A stretch of 64,000 nt of DNA from Streptomyces buecherae (GTDB lineage: Bacteria; Actinomycetota; Actinomycetes; Streptomycetales; Streptomycetaceae), in NCBI RefSeq assembly GCF_014295035.1, contig NZ_CP060404.1:1-64000 (forward strand), given 5' to 3'. Shown piece after piece: positions 1-8,675 of the stretch. The notes under the pieces are model-generated. The model was given only the letters and a program-made list of their open reading frames with translations, did no database searches and was not told the origin of the DNA. How positions within the stretch are numbered: the first letter of the stretch is position 1; each line of letters starts with the position of its first letter. The position numbers and the translations under genes are program-made.

Positions 1-180
1 CCGCGGAGCGGGCTATGTCTCGGCAAGCCGAGACATAGATACACGAATTGCGCAAGCGCAATTCGAATTCCGGCGCAAGCGCCGGAATGGAATTCCGCAA
101 GCGGAATTCAAAAGGCGGAACAATTCGCGCAAGCGCGAATTGCGAGCACCCGCGCAAGCGCGGCTGCCTGGGCTGGCAGC
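1..180. repeat. Linear-replicon telomere: consecutive hairpin palindromes
   Basis: The end starts with CCGC-GGA-GCGG (1-11), close to the CCCGCGGAGCGGG start of archetypal Streptomyces telomeres. Then come near-contiguous perfect inverted repeats at 13-38, 44-65, 67-88, 90-109, 121-142 and 150-163, each with arms of 5 to 11 bases around the same CAAG spacer, and a last one at 163-180 (GCTGCC/GGCAGC). In Streptomyces such palindromes fold in the 3' single-stranded overhang left after replication and are recognised by Tap and Tpg, whose genes lie at 3.0-5.7 kb. The first base of the standard end may be missing. The identification as a telomere is an inference from the palindromes plus the neighbouring tap-tpg genes. 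Confidence 0.88.
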
Positions 181-569
181 AAGGGGAGGTGCATTGCGCG
201 TCGGCCTGGGTAGGGCTGGGTTTCCTGGCCGCTGCAGCTGCAACAGATGTGACGGCCTGTCGGCCTGATGGGGTGTCGGCCCCACCGCAGCGACGGGCTC
301 CGCTGCGCTCCACCCAAACCCCTCCCCCACCCTCGAAACCGGCCGCTCACGTTCACCAATATTCCACCAGCATGCCCTATGAACCGTGCGACCAGGGCGA
401 GAATCAGCCAAGTATCAGTCTACAGGGAGAAGCTGTTGCAGGGGTGATGCATCAAGGGTGATGGCTGTGTAGAGTCTGGGGCCAGACACCACCACTCCGG
501 CCCGCCACTCACCGCGCCGGGCTCTCACTCCTATTACGTGCCGCATTCCGCGAAAAGGAGAACACGGGA
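181..569. other. Subtelomeric non-coding stretch
   Basis: Between the telomeric hairpins and the helicase gene I see no gene I can support; the open frames crossing it run through the palindromes. It holds short repeated GGCC/TGTCGGCC blocks near 252-284 and a GCTGCAGC element near 231-242. The 3' end (about 540-569) carries the promoter-proximal leader and ribosome binding site of the helicase gene. Confidence 0.5.
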
Positions 570-2975
570 ATGGCCGTGAAACTGCGGGAACACCAGGTTG
601 AGGCCATGGCCGCTATCGTGCGCGGTCTCGATATCCCGCCGGGTGGCATTCCCTGGAATGGGCTGCGCGGGCAGGTGCACGCTGCGTGCGGGACGGGCAA
701 GACCGTCATCGCGGCGGCCTCTGCGAAGCGGATTGCGCCCAAGGGTCGCATTCTCGTGGTGGTGCCGACCCTGGATCTCCTGGCGCAGACCGTGAAGGCG
801 TGGAGCGGGGCCGGGCACAAGGGGCCGGCGGTCATGGTGTGCTCGCCGCTGGATGATCCGGAGCTGTTCCACCTGGGGGTGCGGTCCACCACGAACCCCG
901 TGCGGCTGGCGCTGTGGCACTCCACGGGGCCGGTGACCATCTACGCCACCTACGCGTCGCTGGGCGTGCTGGTAGAGGCGTTCGAGGGCGCGTACGGCCA
1001 GAAGCTCGCGCCGGTGGACCTGGCGGTGGTCGATGAGGCACACCGGACGTCGGGCTCGATGGGTAAGGCGTGGGCGGACATCCATGACCAGACGAAGATC
1101 CCGGCGCGCCGCCGGCTGTATCTGACGGCGACGCCGCGGATCTGGGAGGAGCGGCTGAACCGCGAGGTTGCCGAAGGAGTGCGTGACCCGCTGCCGCGCG
1201 AGATGGCGGCCTCCATGGACGACGAGAAGGTCTTCGGGCCGGTCCTGTACAAGCTGTCGCTTGCGTCGGCGGTGTCGCGGAAGCTGCTGGCGCGGTACCA
1301 GATCATCGTCCTGGAGCTCCAGGACCCGGTCGTCACCCCGGAACGGCTGATGGGCGAGGAGCGGCACACCGAGGAGGTCCGCGGGCAGCGCCTCGGGGCG
1401 CTCCAGGCCGCGCTGCTGCACACGATGGCGCAGCACAACCTGTCGACGTGCATCACCTTCCACCACCGGACCATGGAGGCGCAGGCGTACGCGGAGGGTC
1501 TGGAGCGCGTGGCCAAGCAGCTGCACGCCGACCAGCCGGGGAAGTACCCGTCGGAGATCTGGGCGGACTGGCTGTGCGGCGAGCACGTCCCGGAGCGCCG
1601 GCGGGAGGTGCTGGGCAAGTTCGGCTCCACCGCCCGGCGCGCGGTGCTCTCCAACTGCCGGGTCCTGGGTGAGGGCGTGGACATCCGGGCCGTGGACAGC
1701 GTGGCCCTGCTGGACCCCAAAGGCGCGCCGCACGACATCGTGCAGGCGATCGGCCGCGCGCTACGTCAGAAGCCCGGAGAGGGCAAGCTCGCCTCTTTGA
1801 TCGTGCCGGTATTTCTCCAGCCCGATGAATCGCCGGAGGATATGTTCACCTCCGGTTCGTACAAGCCGTTGGTGAAAGTTCTTGAGGGCCTGCGGGCTCA
1901 CGATGAAGAGGCCGTGGAATTGCTGGCGATTCCACAGGAGCCTCAGAAGGCTGACGTACAGCCCTCCGAATACATCGGCGCCGCACCCGGTGATAGCGAG
2001 GAAGAAACCCGGTTGTTGCTCCGTTTCGCGGCTCCACGTGATCCGGTGATGGTCGCGAACTGGGTGTCCTTTAACGTGATCGACACCGAACGGCAGGACT
2101 GGGCGCGCGGCTGGGCGAAGCTCAAGGAGTACGTCGAGCGTGAGGGCCACGCCCGGGTTCCGTACGAGCACAAGGAGGGCGCGTTCCCGCTAGGGCAGTG
2201 GGTCGCGGAGCAGCGAAGGGCGTACGGGGCGGGGCAGATGAACGGCCGGCGCGCAGCGCGGCTGGAGAAGCTGGGCATGGCCTGGTCGGCAGCCGACGCC
2301 CGGTTCCAGGAGAACCTGGCAGCGGCCCGCGTGTACTACCAGGAGCACTGGACGCTGTGCGCTCCCCGGTCAGCGGCCGCGCTCGACAAGCCTGTGGGAC
2401 AGTGTTTGTCCAACCTACGCCGTCCGGGTGCGCTGAACGGCCACCCCGAGTGGGAGGCCGCGCTCCTGGCCGTGGACAAGGACTGGAACCCCTCGTGGCC
2501 CGCCGAGTGGCAGCGGCACTACGCCGCCCTACGCGAGCTGGTGCGCGACGAGGAAGGCACGGAACAGGTCCTGCCCGGCGTCACCGTGCACGGCATGGAC
2601 ATCGGCAAGTGGCTGGCCCGGCAACAGAAGCCCGAGGTGTGGGCGGCTCTGGCCGACGGGCAGCGCGAGCGTCTGGAAGCCGTCGGCGTCACCCCACTCG
2701 CCGCCGCTCCGGCCCCAGTGGAGACGGATGCGCCCGCGGGACCGTCCACGACACCCGTGAGCGCCTTCGACAGGGGCGTTGCGGCCCTGGCGCAGTACAA
2801 GGCCCGCACGGGCTCCGTGAAGGTCCCCAGAGGCCACGTAGAGCGACTTGGGGACGGGAGCGAAGTGAAACTCGGGGTCTTCCTCAGCAACAGCAAGAGT
2901 CGCCGGGGCAAGCTCACCACCGACAAACTCGCCACGCTCGCCGCACTCGGGCTGGAGTGGGCGCGGACAGGTTAA
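570..2975 (+). CDS. Telomere-proximal superfamily 2 helicase with helicase-associated (HA) repeats
   Basis: An 801-residue DEAD/DEAH-type helicase. Walker A GTGKT is at residues 41-45, DEAH at 155-158, motif III TATPR at 186-190, and motif VI resembles QAIGRALRQ near 393-401, so both RecA-like domains are complete. After about residue 500 come several copies of the helicase-associated motif (pattern W..L..Y...G...VP...LG.W...QR), two of them clear. The ATG at 570 follows AAAGGAG with 9 bases spacing. Helicase-like genes of this type (ttrA and relatives) are known as the outermost genes of Streptomyces chromosomes and plasmids such as SLP2, where they have been linked to conjugal transfer. TtrA identity is inferred from position and domains, not from alignment, so no symbol is given. 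Confidence 0.85.
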   Translation: MAVKLREHQVEAMAAIVRGLDIPPGGIPWNGLRGQVHAACGTGKTVIAAASAKRIAPKGRILVVVPTLDLLAQTVKAWSGAGHKGPAVMVCSPLDDPELFHLGVRSTTNPVRLALWHSTGPVTIYATYASLGVLVEAFEGAYGQKLAPVDLAVVDEAHRTSGSMGKAWADIHDQTKIPARRRLYLTATPRIWEERLNREVAEGVRDPLPREMAASMDDEKVFGPVLYKLSLASAVSRKLLARYQIIVLELQDPVVTPERLMGEERHTEEVRGQRLGALQAALLHTMAQHNLSTCITFHHRTMEAQAYAEGLERVAKQLHADQPGKYPSEIWADWLCGEHVPERRREVLGKFGSTARRAVLSNCRVLGEGVDIRAVDSVALLDPKGAPHDIVQAIGRALRQKPGEGKLASLIVPVFLQPDESPEDMFTSGSYKPLVKVLEGLRAHDEEAVELLAIPQEPQKADVQPSEYIGAAPGDSEEETRLLLRFAAPRDPVMVANWVSFNVIDTERQDWARGWAKLKEYVEREGHARVPYEHKEGAFPLGQWVAEQRRAYGAGQMNGRRAARLEKLGMAWSAADARFQENLAAARVYYQEHWTLCAPRSAAALDKPVGQCLSNLRRPGALNGHPEWEAALLAVDKDWNPSWPAEWQRHYAALRELVRDEEGTEQVLPGVTVHGMDIGKWLARQQKPEVWAALADGQRERLEAVGVTPLAAAPAPVETDAPAGPSTTPVSAFDRGVAALAQYKARTGSVKVPRGHVERLGDGSEVKLGVFLSNSKSRRGKLTTDKLATLAALGLEWARTG

Positions 2976-3031
2976 GGAATGGGATAAGTTTCGGGTTAAG
3001 CAGTACTGGTCCTGATGTGAGGGTGCAGGGA

Positions 3032-5128
3032 ATGGCGTCTGAGGAAGAGCTGTTCGCGTCCGTTGACGCTCTGTTGAATGAGGAGCCGCATCTGCCACCC
3101 CCGGTGGAGCGTGCCCGGTTGCGTGAGGCCGCTGGCATCACGCAGGCGCGCCTCGCGGCGGCCCTCAAGACCACGACGCAGTCGGTGAAGAACTGGGAGA
3201 ACGGCCGCTCCGAGCCGAAGTCGCCGCGTCTGGAGGCGTACCAGCGGTTGTTGAAGGGGTGGGCGGCGAAGTATCCGGCACGCGATGCAGCGGCTGCCGT
3301 GACGGCGCCGGCGGTGTTCGGTGAGCTGGCTGCCTCTCGGGGGGAGGCGGCTGGCGCCCCGCAGGCGCCCAGCGTTGCGGCCACCGGGCCGGTACGTACC
3401 GCTCCCCGGTCGACCGCGGCCTCGCGCCGCCCAGTCGCGAAGAAGACACCCCGGCCCTCTGCCGATCCGCGCTTCCCGCATGGTCCGCTTGCGGTCTTGG
3501 ATGGTGGGGGCTGCGCGTATGGCGTCGATGGGATGGTGCTCGACTGTCCGGCGACCACCATTCCCGAGCTCGTGGAGTGGACGCTAGGTGAGTCCGGCCT
3601 TGGTGCGCCGAAGCTCAACCGGTACGGCAAGGACTCCGACCCGCTGATCGTGCTCACCGCCGCGGCTGCCGTGAGGTTCGGGTTGCCCGAGCGGTTGGAG
3701 GGCCACGAGCAGCGCCGCTCTCTGCGTTTGCCGGAGGATCACCCGGTGGTCAAGCAGGTGGGGCGCGCGAAGTGGCAGCTCACGCAGCGGGGTTTCGGCC
3801 CGTGGGCGCGCATCTACCGTAAGGCGCAGGGCCGCGAGCGGCAGTGTGTGCAGCTGGCGATCCTGTCGTGGGATGCCCTTGATGAGCGGTCTTGGCCCGG
3901 CGTCGCCGAGATGGAGCCGGCTGAGATCGCCCGCGTGCTGGGGGTGTACGCCCAGCGGGTCATCACCCCGCGGGGGTCGACGGCTGTCTCGGGTCTGGAG
4001 TTGATGACGGCGCTGCGCCCGCCGACGAAGCCAGAGCGCGATGAGGGGGCCGGTAACTGGGTGAGTGGCTACAACCCGGGCTCGTTGGGGACGGAGCCGG
4101 TCGACCCGGCGCCGCCGGAGGCCACCCCGGAGCACCCGGTGGTCGTTCAGTCCGGCTGGAGTGGTGGCTTCCTCGATGAGGAGGCGTACCAGTGGGTGCG
4201 GCCGGTGGAGACGCTCTCCGATGAGGAGTGCATGCTGCCCTTCGCGGTCGGCCTGGATCTCAATACCGCCTTCCTGGCTGCCGCGGCTCGCCTGGTCGTC
4301 GGCCTGTCCGCCCCCGAACACTTCGTGGGCTCGGAGTTCAACCCGAAGATCCCCGGGAGCTGGCTGGTGGACCTGTCCCACATCGAGTTGGACCCGCGCC
4401 TGCCCTCGCCGTTCACGCCGACCGGCTCCCGACCGACGGGACCGGCCTGGTACCAGACACACACCCTCGCCTACGCCCAGGAACTCGGCTACGACGTCCA
4501 CCCGATCGAGGCGTACCTGCGCCGGGAGACCGGGGCCTACCTGGACCCGTGGCATGACCGGCTCAAGAGCGCGTACGTGGACACCCTCGCCGACCTTGGC
4601 GTGACCAAGGACCTGTCAGATGCCGAGTTCCTGACGGCGATGGAGCAACACAAGCAGGTTGACCCGGCCCTGGCCGCTGTCCTCGCGGCTATCAAGGCCA
4701 CGGTGAAGGGGGGCGTGGGCAAGCTCCGTGAGCGCCCGCAGGGCAGGCACTACAAGGAGGGTGAGCGGTGGCCGGCCTTGCAGCGGCCGACTTGGCGCCC
4801 GGATATCCGCGCTGCTGTCATCAGCAAGGCCCGGGTGAACATGCACCGCAAGCTGGGCAACATGGCGAGGATGACCGGACTGTTCCCGCTTGCCGTGCTC
4901 TCTGACTGCGTCGTCTACCCCTCACCCAGCGCGAGCCCGCTGGATTTCCTGCCCTACGCGGAATCCGGCAAGCCCCAGCCTGGTGCCTTTCGTCTTGGGC
5001 CCACTCCGGGGCTGGCGAAGTTGGAGGGTGTTCAGTCGATGTTGTGGGCGGTGGAGCTGATGGAGAAGGGACTCAACCCGGCCCGGCATATCAAGGGCGG
5101 CGACGCCGTTGTGGACGAAGGTGAGTAG
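3032..5128 (+). CDS. tap: Telomere-associated protein Tap
   Basis: A 698-residue protein; family members are about 700-740 residues. The N-terminus has an XRE-type helix-turn-helix (residues about 20-60, with the QSVKNWENGR recognition segment), followed by an Ala/Pro-rich linker to about residue 150 and a long conserved C-terminal region. Tap binds the folded 3' overhang of Streptomyces telomeres and brings in the terminal protein. ATG 3032 is preceded by GCAGGGA; upstream in-frame starts lie inside the helicase gene and were rejected. It starts 56 bases after the helicase stop and is followed 4 bases later by tpg, the standard tap-tpg arrangement. Identification rests on the XRE start, length, telomere position and the tpg neighbour. 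Confidence 0.88.
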   Translation: MASEEELFASVDALLNEEPHLPPPVERARLREAAGITQARLAAALKTTTQSVKNWENGRSEPKSPRLEAYQRLLKGWAAKYPARDAAAAVTAPAVFGELAASRGEAAGAPQAPSVAATGPVRTAPRSTAASRRPVAKKTPRPSADPRFPHGPLAVLDGGGCAYGVDGMVLDCPATTIPELVEWTLGESGLGAPKLNRYGKDSDPLIVLTAAAAVRFGLPERLEGHEQRRSLRLPEDHPVVKQVGRAKWQLTQRGFGPWARIYRKAQGRERQCVQLAILSWDALDERSWPGVAEMEPAEIARVLGVYAQRVITPRGSTAVSGLELMTALRPPTKPERDEGAGNWVSGYNPGSLGTEPVDPAPPEATPEHPVVVQSGWSGGFLDEEAYQWVRPVETLSDEECMLPFAVGLDLNTAFLAAAARLVVGLSAPEHFVGSEFNPKIPGSWLVDLSHIELDPRLPSPFTPTGSRPTGPAWYQTHTLAYAQELGYDVHPIEAYLRRETGAYLDPWHDRLKSAYVDTLADLGVTKDLSDAEFLTAMEQHKQVDPALAAVLAAIKATVKGGVGKLRERPQGRHYKEGERWPALQRPTWRPDIRAAVISKARVNMHRKLGNMARMTGLFPLAVLSDCVVYPSPSASPLDFLPYAESGKPQPGAFRLGPTPGLAKLEGVQSMLWAVELMEKGLNPARHIKGGDAVVDEGE

Positions 5129-5132
5129 GGGC

Positions 5133-5690
5133 GTGGGGGAGGTCGATGAGGCGATTGAGCGGGCCGATCGGGAATCGTTCACCCGTCAGCCACCGAAGAC
5201 GTTGAAGGGACAGATTGGCTTTTTGTTGCGACAGTTGGGGAGTGCGAAGGCTGTCGCGCGCGAGATCGGTGTCACCGCCGACTCGGTGAACCGCTATCGG
5301 CGCGGTGCCCGTAAGCACGCCCGCGCCGATATCGCGCTCAAGATCGAGGACGCGGTACGCAAACGCTGGCAGCCGCAGGTGCGCAAACGCCGACAACGGC
5401 AGGCCGCCACCATGACCGGGATCACCGTGGAGACCCGCGCCCGCTTCGGCTACACCGCACCGATCGGCACCACCGATGATGGACGGTTTAGGCGACTTAC
5501 CGTGCACCTCCCCCCGCAGTACGCGCAACGCCTGTTCGACGCCCGCGACGCAGGCGCCAGCGACCAGCAGATGCGCGCGATCATCGCCGAAGGATTCAAA
5601 GAGATCTACTTCCAAGACGGCGGAGCCCGCGCCACCGGACTCTCCGACGTCACCCTCAACGACATCGACTACCTCGACCTGGACTACTAA
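5133..5690 (+). CDS. tpg: Telomere terminal protein Tpg
   Basis: A 185-residue protein with the archetypal Tpg layout: N-terminal ADRESFTR segment, helix-turn-helix near residues 37-60 (AKAVAREIGVTADSVNRYRR), basic WQPQVRKRRQRQ stretch, and the strongly conserved GYTAPIGTTDDGR and LPPQYAQRLFDA blocks, ending IDYLDLDY. Tpg is covalently attached to the 5' DNA ends and primes end-patching synthesis; a threonine near position 114 is the reported acceptor in the S. coelicolor/S. lividans protein, and threonines 108, 113 and 114 fall in the matching block here. In-frame starts TTG 5109, GTG 5121 and GTG 5133 are possible; 5133 gives the usual 184-185 residue length and follows the tap stop directly, implying translational coupling. 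Confidence 0.93.
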   Translation: MGEVDEAIERADRESFTRQPPKTLKGQIGFLLRQLGSAKAVAREIGVTADSVNRYRRGARKHARADIALKIEDAVRKRWQPQVRKRRQRQAATMTGITVETRARFGYTAPIGTTDDGRFRRLTVHLPPQYAQRLFDARDAGASDQQMRAIIAEGFKEIYFQDGGARATGLSDVTLNDIDYLDLDY

Positions 5691-6271
5691 CCCCGACCTT
5701 CGCCACACGCCCGCACCCAGAACACCAGCAACTCAATGAAGCAGACAGCCATCTCACGCGCCCTGAGTGGATGGCTTGGCTGAGGGGTGGTGTGTTGGTC
5801 GAGAATACGGGGCGCGGCGGGCCGTCTGTCCGGCTGGTGGAGTAGGCGCGGTGGTGGCTGTTTGGGGGCTGTGGGTTGGTGATATCACTGCCTGGAGGAT
5901 GTCCGTGCCGGGTTGGTGACTGGCGAGGCGTCGGTAGTTGTGCTGCTGCTCTGCCTGTCCCCGGGCCCGTCCTTCATCATGGACGACGAACCCTGGGGAG
6001 GGTGACAGCGTTGGGGCAGCAGCGGAGCTGGCACCGCTCAAAATATGTCGAGCAACGCTGAACTGGTGAGAGGGCCGCCGCGCTATCCCACCCGCTGCCG
6101 GTCCTCCAGGATGGTCTCAGGCGATCGCCCAGAATAGTCTCGGGCGGTCGTCCAGGATGGTTTCGGGCTCGGTGATGCCGGCGCCTTCGACCAACACGCC
6201 CAGGCCGTGATCGCTATGGGAGTGCCACCGACTTCGTCCAGCCGCTGCCGTGAGCGAGACGCCCTGGCCGC
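5691..6271. other. Subtelomeric intergenic region without a supported gene
   Basis: About 580 bases between tpg and the IstB-like remnant. No frame shows a ribosome binding site together with a recognisable protein. The last 150 bases contain near-repeats of a GATGGTCTCAGGCGATCG / GATGGTTTCGGGCTCGG type (about 6111-6170). The region is probably decayed mobile-element DNA, given what follows. Confidence 0.4.
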
Positions 6272-6451
6272 GCGAGCAGCGGAAGGGAGGAGAACAGCCT
6301 CGCCATCACCTTGAACGAGTCGTTCGGGGACGAAGCTCTTCACCGATCCGCCCTTAGTGCGATAATCGTGGATCGGTTCGCCTTCGGTGGCACCATCAAC
6401 GAGCCCGGGATCGAGTCTTCCCGGCTCGCCAGCACCAACGGCCGGGCCGCC
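6272..6451 (+). pseudogene. Remnant of an IstB-like ATP-binding protein (IS21-type element)
   Basis: One frame reads SLAITLNESFGDEAL and then AIIVDRFAFGGTI...ESSRLAST, which resembles the C-terminal end of actinomycete IstB-like ATPases (pattern ASNESF...AAIVDRLTFNGTI.ETG..SYRLA). Only about 60 residues remain: the Walker A region, the rest of the ATPase domain and the partner IstA integrase are absent nearby, and a segment after NESFG appears to be deleted. IstB proteins are the helper ATPases of IS21 transposition. The match was made by eye from family memory, so family-level confidence is moderate. Confidence 0.55.
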
Positions 6452-6552
6452 ACCGGGCAGGGCGCTGTCACGAGTTGGCTCCGGGCGCTCCAGCGGTGTC
6501 ACGTCCGCCCGGTCTTTCGCTCGCGCAGTGGTCTTCGCTCCGGGCCCCTCGG

Positions 6553-7725
6553 TCACGGTAGGGACCGCAGGGGTGGGTGTTGTGTCGTAATCCCTGAGGG
6601 CTGGAGCAGCGGCGGAGGTTCGGGGCCAGGGTCCTCAGTGATCACGACGCCGGCCGCCGCGTGGTCGAAACCGGTTGGCCAGCGAGTGTGCTCGCTGGCC
6701 AACGCGCCCGTCAGGCGTGCCTGAAGGAGATCGGCCGTGCTCAAGTCGGAGCCCCGCAGGTCAGCCAGGCGCAGGTCGGCGCGGCGGAAGACAGCGCCGC
6801 CCGCGTCGGCCTTGCGTAGATTCGCCTCGCGCAGGTCGGCCTCGGTGAAGTCCGCGGCACGCAAGTCGGTTTCGACCAGCCGTGCGCCCCGCAGGTCAGC
6901 CAGAACGCAGCGAGCCCGGCGCAGGATCGCCGTCTTGAGGTCGGCGTGCCGCAGGTTGACCGAGACGAGAGACGCCTGCGTGAGGTTGGCGTGGTACAGG
7001 CCCGCCGCCTCCATACAAGACCGGTCGAGGTTGACCTCATGCAACCACAGCCCATCACAATCGGCCCGGCGCAAATCCGTCACACTGAGGTTTACCCAAG
7101 ACTGCTCTCGCGGTCGCAGCAACAGCACACCGAGCCCGGTCAACGCCACCTACGCATCGGCAGCACGCACCTCCAGCGGCACGACATCGTTGAAGGGCAC
7201 ACCCCTCGCTGGAGCTCCCGGCGCGGTAGGCGGCCACGGCAGGTGCGTACGCAGGTACGCGGCCTGGATGGAGATGACAGCCTCACGGTCCCGAGCGGAG
7301 TGCTCCGCGATACGCCACAGCGCATGGAGCCCACCGATACGTGTTTCCAGCTTGTCACTACCGAGCTGATCAACAGCCGTACTAAACCGGTCGGTAACAT
7401 AACCTTCCTGAGTAGCACACAAGCCGGCCTGACTCACACGCAGTTGCCGCCAGGTGGCGTACGCGCCGAACAGCACGACCACGCCACCCACAGCCTGCAG
7501 AAGTGTCGTACGCACGTCGTTCACTGCCTTGAGCCGATCCTGCGCAGCCACACCCTCCCCAGCCAGGTCATAATCCACCACCACACCCGGCAACACGACG
7601 AGCACCGCACCCAGGACCGCCAACCCCACACTCCCGGCGGACAGGGCCGTGATCGTACGATGCCTGGCCAACCAGTCGCGCCATGGCCTGCGACCGCGCT
7701 CCGGCTCCCCCATCTCCATGAGCAT
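6553..7725 (-). pseudogene. Membrane-anchored pentapeptide-repeat protein interrupted by an in-frame amber codon
   Basis: Reading leftward from ATG 7725, the first part (191 codons) has two hydrophobic segments (residues about 25-50 and 75-95), a YVTDRFSTAVDQLGS segment and an ALWRIAEHSARD segment typical of Streptomyces membrane pentapeptide-repeat proteins. A TAG at 7150-7152 stops it. The same frame then continues directly with 198 codons from GTG 7149: LTGLGVLLL, then many A(D/N)LR pentapeptide units. Joined, the product would be about 390 residues, the usual size for this protein type, so this is most likely one gene with a nonsense mutation. Alternatives are a sequencing error, or restart of the second half as a soluble repeat protein. 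Confidence 0.72.
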
Positions 7726-7934
7726 GGAACCCTAGGCGCCGCTCACAAGACGATCAAGAGCTACGGCCTGGGATGTACGGCTTGGAGCGGCGACGCTCCA
7801 CTGCGCTCGGACGTACAACCGTGGCGCTCTGCTCCACTCACCCAAGGCGAGTGTACGGAGGTGCGGATGTAGGTTCTCGTCCTGGCACGCCGGCACCCTG
7901 GAGACTCCCGGTCACGGCCTGGGAGGATGGCGTC

Positions 7935-8675
7935 ATGCTGCAGGTGTGTCTCAACGGCGCTCGAAGCCGCGCCGAGTGTCCCCATCTCCCGGTGACCCCC
8001 GCCGAACTGGCGGCGGCGGCCCGCGAAGCTGTCACCGCCGGCGCCCAGGACATCCATCTGCACCCCAAGGACCGTGACGGCCAGGACACGCTGGAGGCTG
8101 ACGCTGTCGCCGCCGCTGTCAACGCGGTTCGAGCCACGGTCCCAGGTGTCCCCGTTGGGGTCACCACCGGTGCGTGGGCCACGGCGGACCCGCAACTGCG
8201 CGCCGCGCAGGTCCGCGCCTGGACCGTGCTCCCTGACCACGCCTCCGTCAACTGGCACGAAACCGGCGCCGCCGAAGTCGCCACGGCCTTGCTGGAGCAG
8301 GGGATCGGTATCGAAGCCGGCATCTACTCCGGCACCCCCGCGGCACAGCGATTCCTGGACTGGCCCGACGCCCACCGAGCCCTGCGCATCCTGGCCGAGA
8401 TCACCGAGGCCACCCCACAGGACGCGGCCCACGCCGCTGCCGGCCTGCTCGACGACCTCGCATCAGCCACCCCACCGATCCTCCTGCACGGCGAGGACGC
8501 CACTGCCTGGCCCGTGCTCCACTTCGCGGCCTTCCATCATCTGGACACCCGAATCGGCCTGGAAGACGTGCTCCACCTTCCAGACGGCACCCCCGCCCAG
8601 AACAACGCCGCCCTCATCCACGCGGCCCGCGAGGCTATCCAGCAAACATGCAAAGCTGACCCTCATCGGGCCTAA
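7935..8675 (+). CDS. BKACE/DUF849-family beta-keto acid cleavage-like protein
   Basis: A 246-residue TIM-barrel-type protein beginning MLQVCLNGARS, with AGAQDIHLHPKD near residues 35-46, GVTTGAW near 75 and GIEAGIYS near 122. BKACE enzymes condense a beta-keto acid with acetyl-CoA and cleave it; they bind zinc through a histidine pair (the HLHPK segment supplies two). Family members are often about 270-310 residues, so this one is short and may be a divergent branch. ATG 7935 follows GGGAGG with an 8-base spacing; a longer frame from 7773 lacks a comparable site. No operon partner is visible, and the substrate cannot be read from the sequence. Confidence 0.7.
   Translation: MLQVCLNGARSRAECPHLPVTPAELAAAAREAVTAGAQDIHLHPKDRDGQDTLEADAVAAAVNAVRATVPGVPVGVTTGAWATADPQLRAAQVRAWTVLPDHASVNWHETGAAEVATALLEQGIGIEAGIYSGTPAAQRFLDWPDAHRALRILAEITEATPQDAAHAAAGLLDDLASATPPILLHGEDATAWPVLHFAAFHHLDTRIGLEDVLHLPDGTPAQNNAALIHAAREAIQQTCKADPHRA

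Noticed and set aside
48..461. Open frames across the telomeric palindromes on both strands
   Set aside because: They run through the hairpins, lack ribosome binding sites, and their repeated residues only mirror the palindromes.
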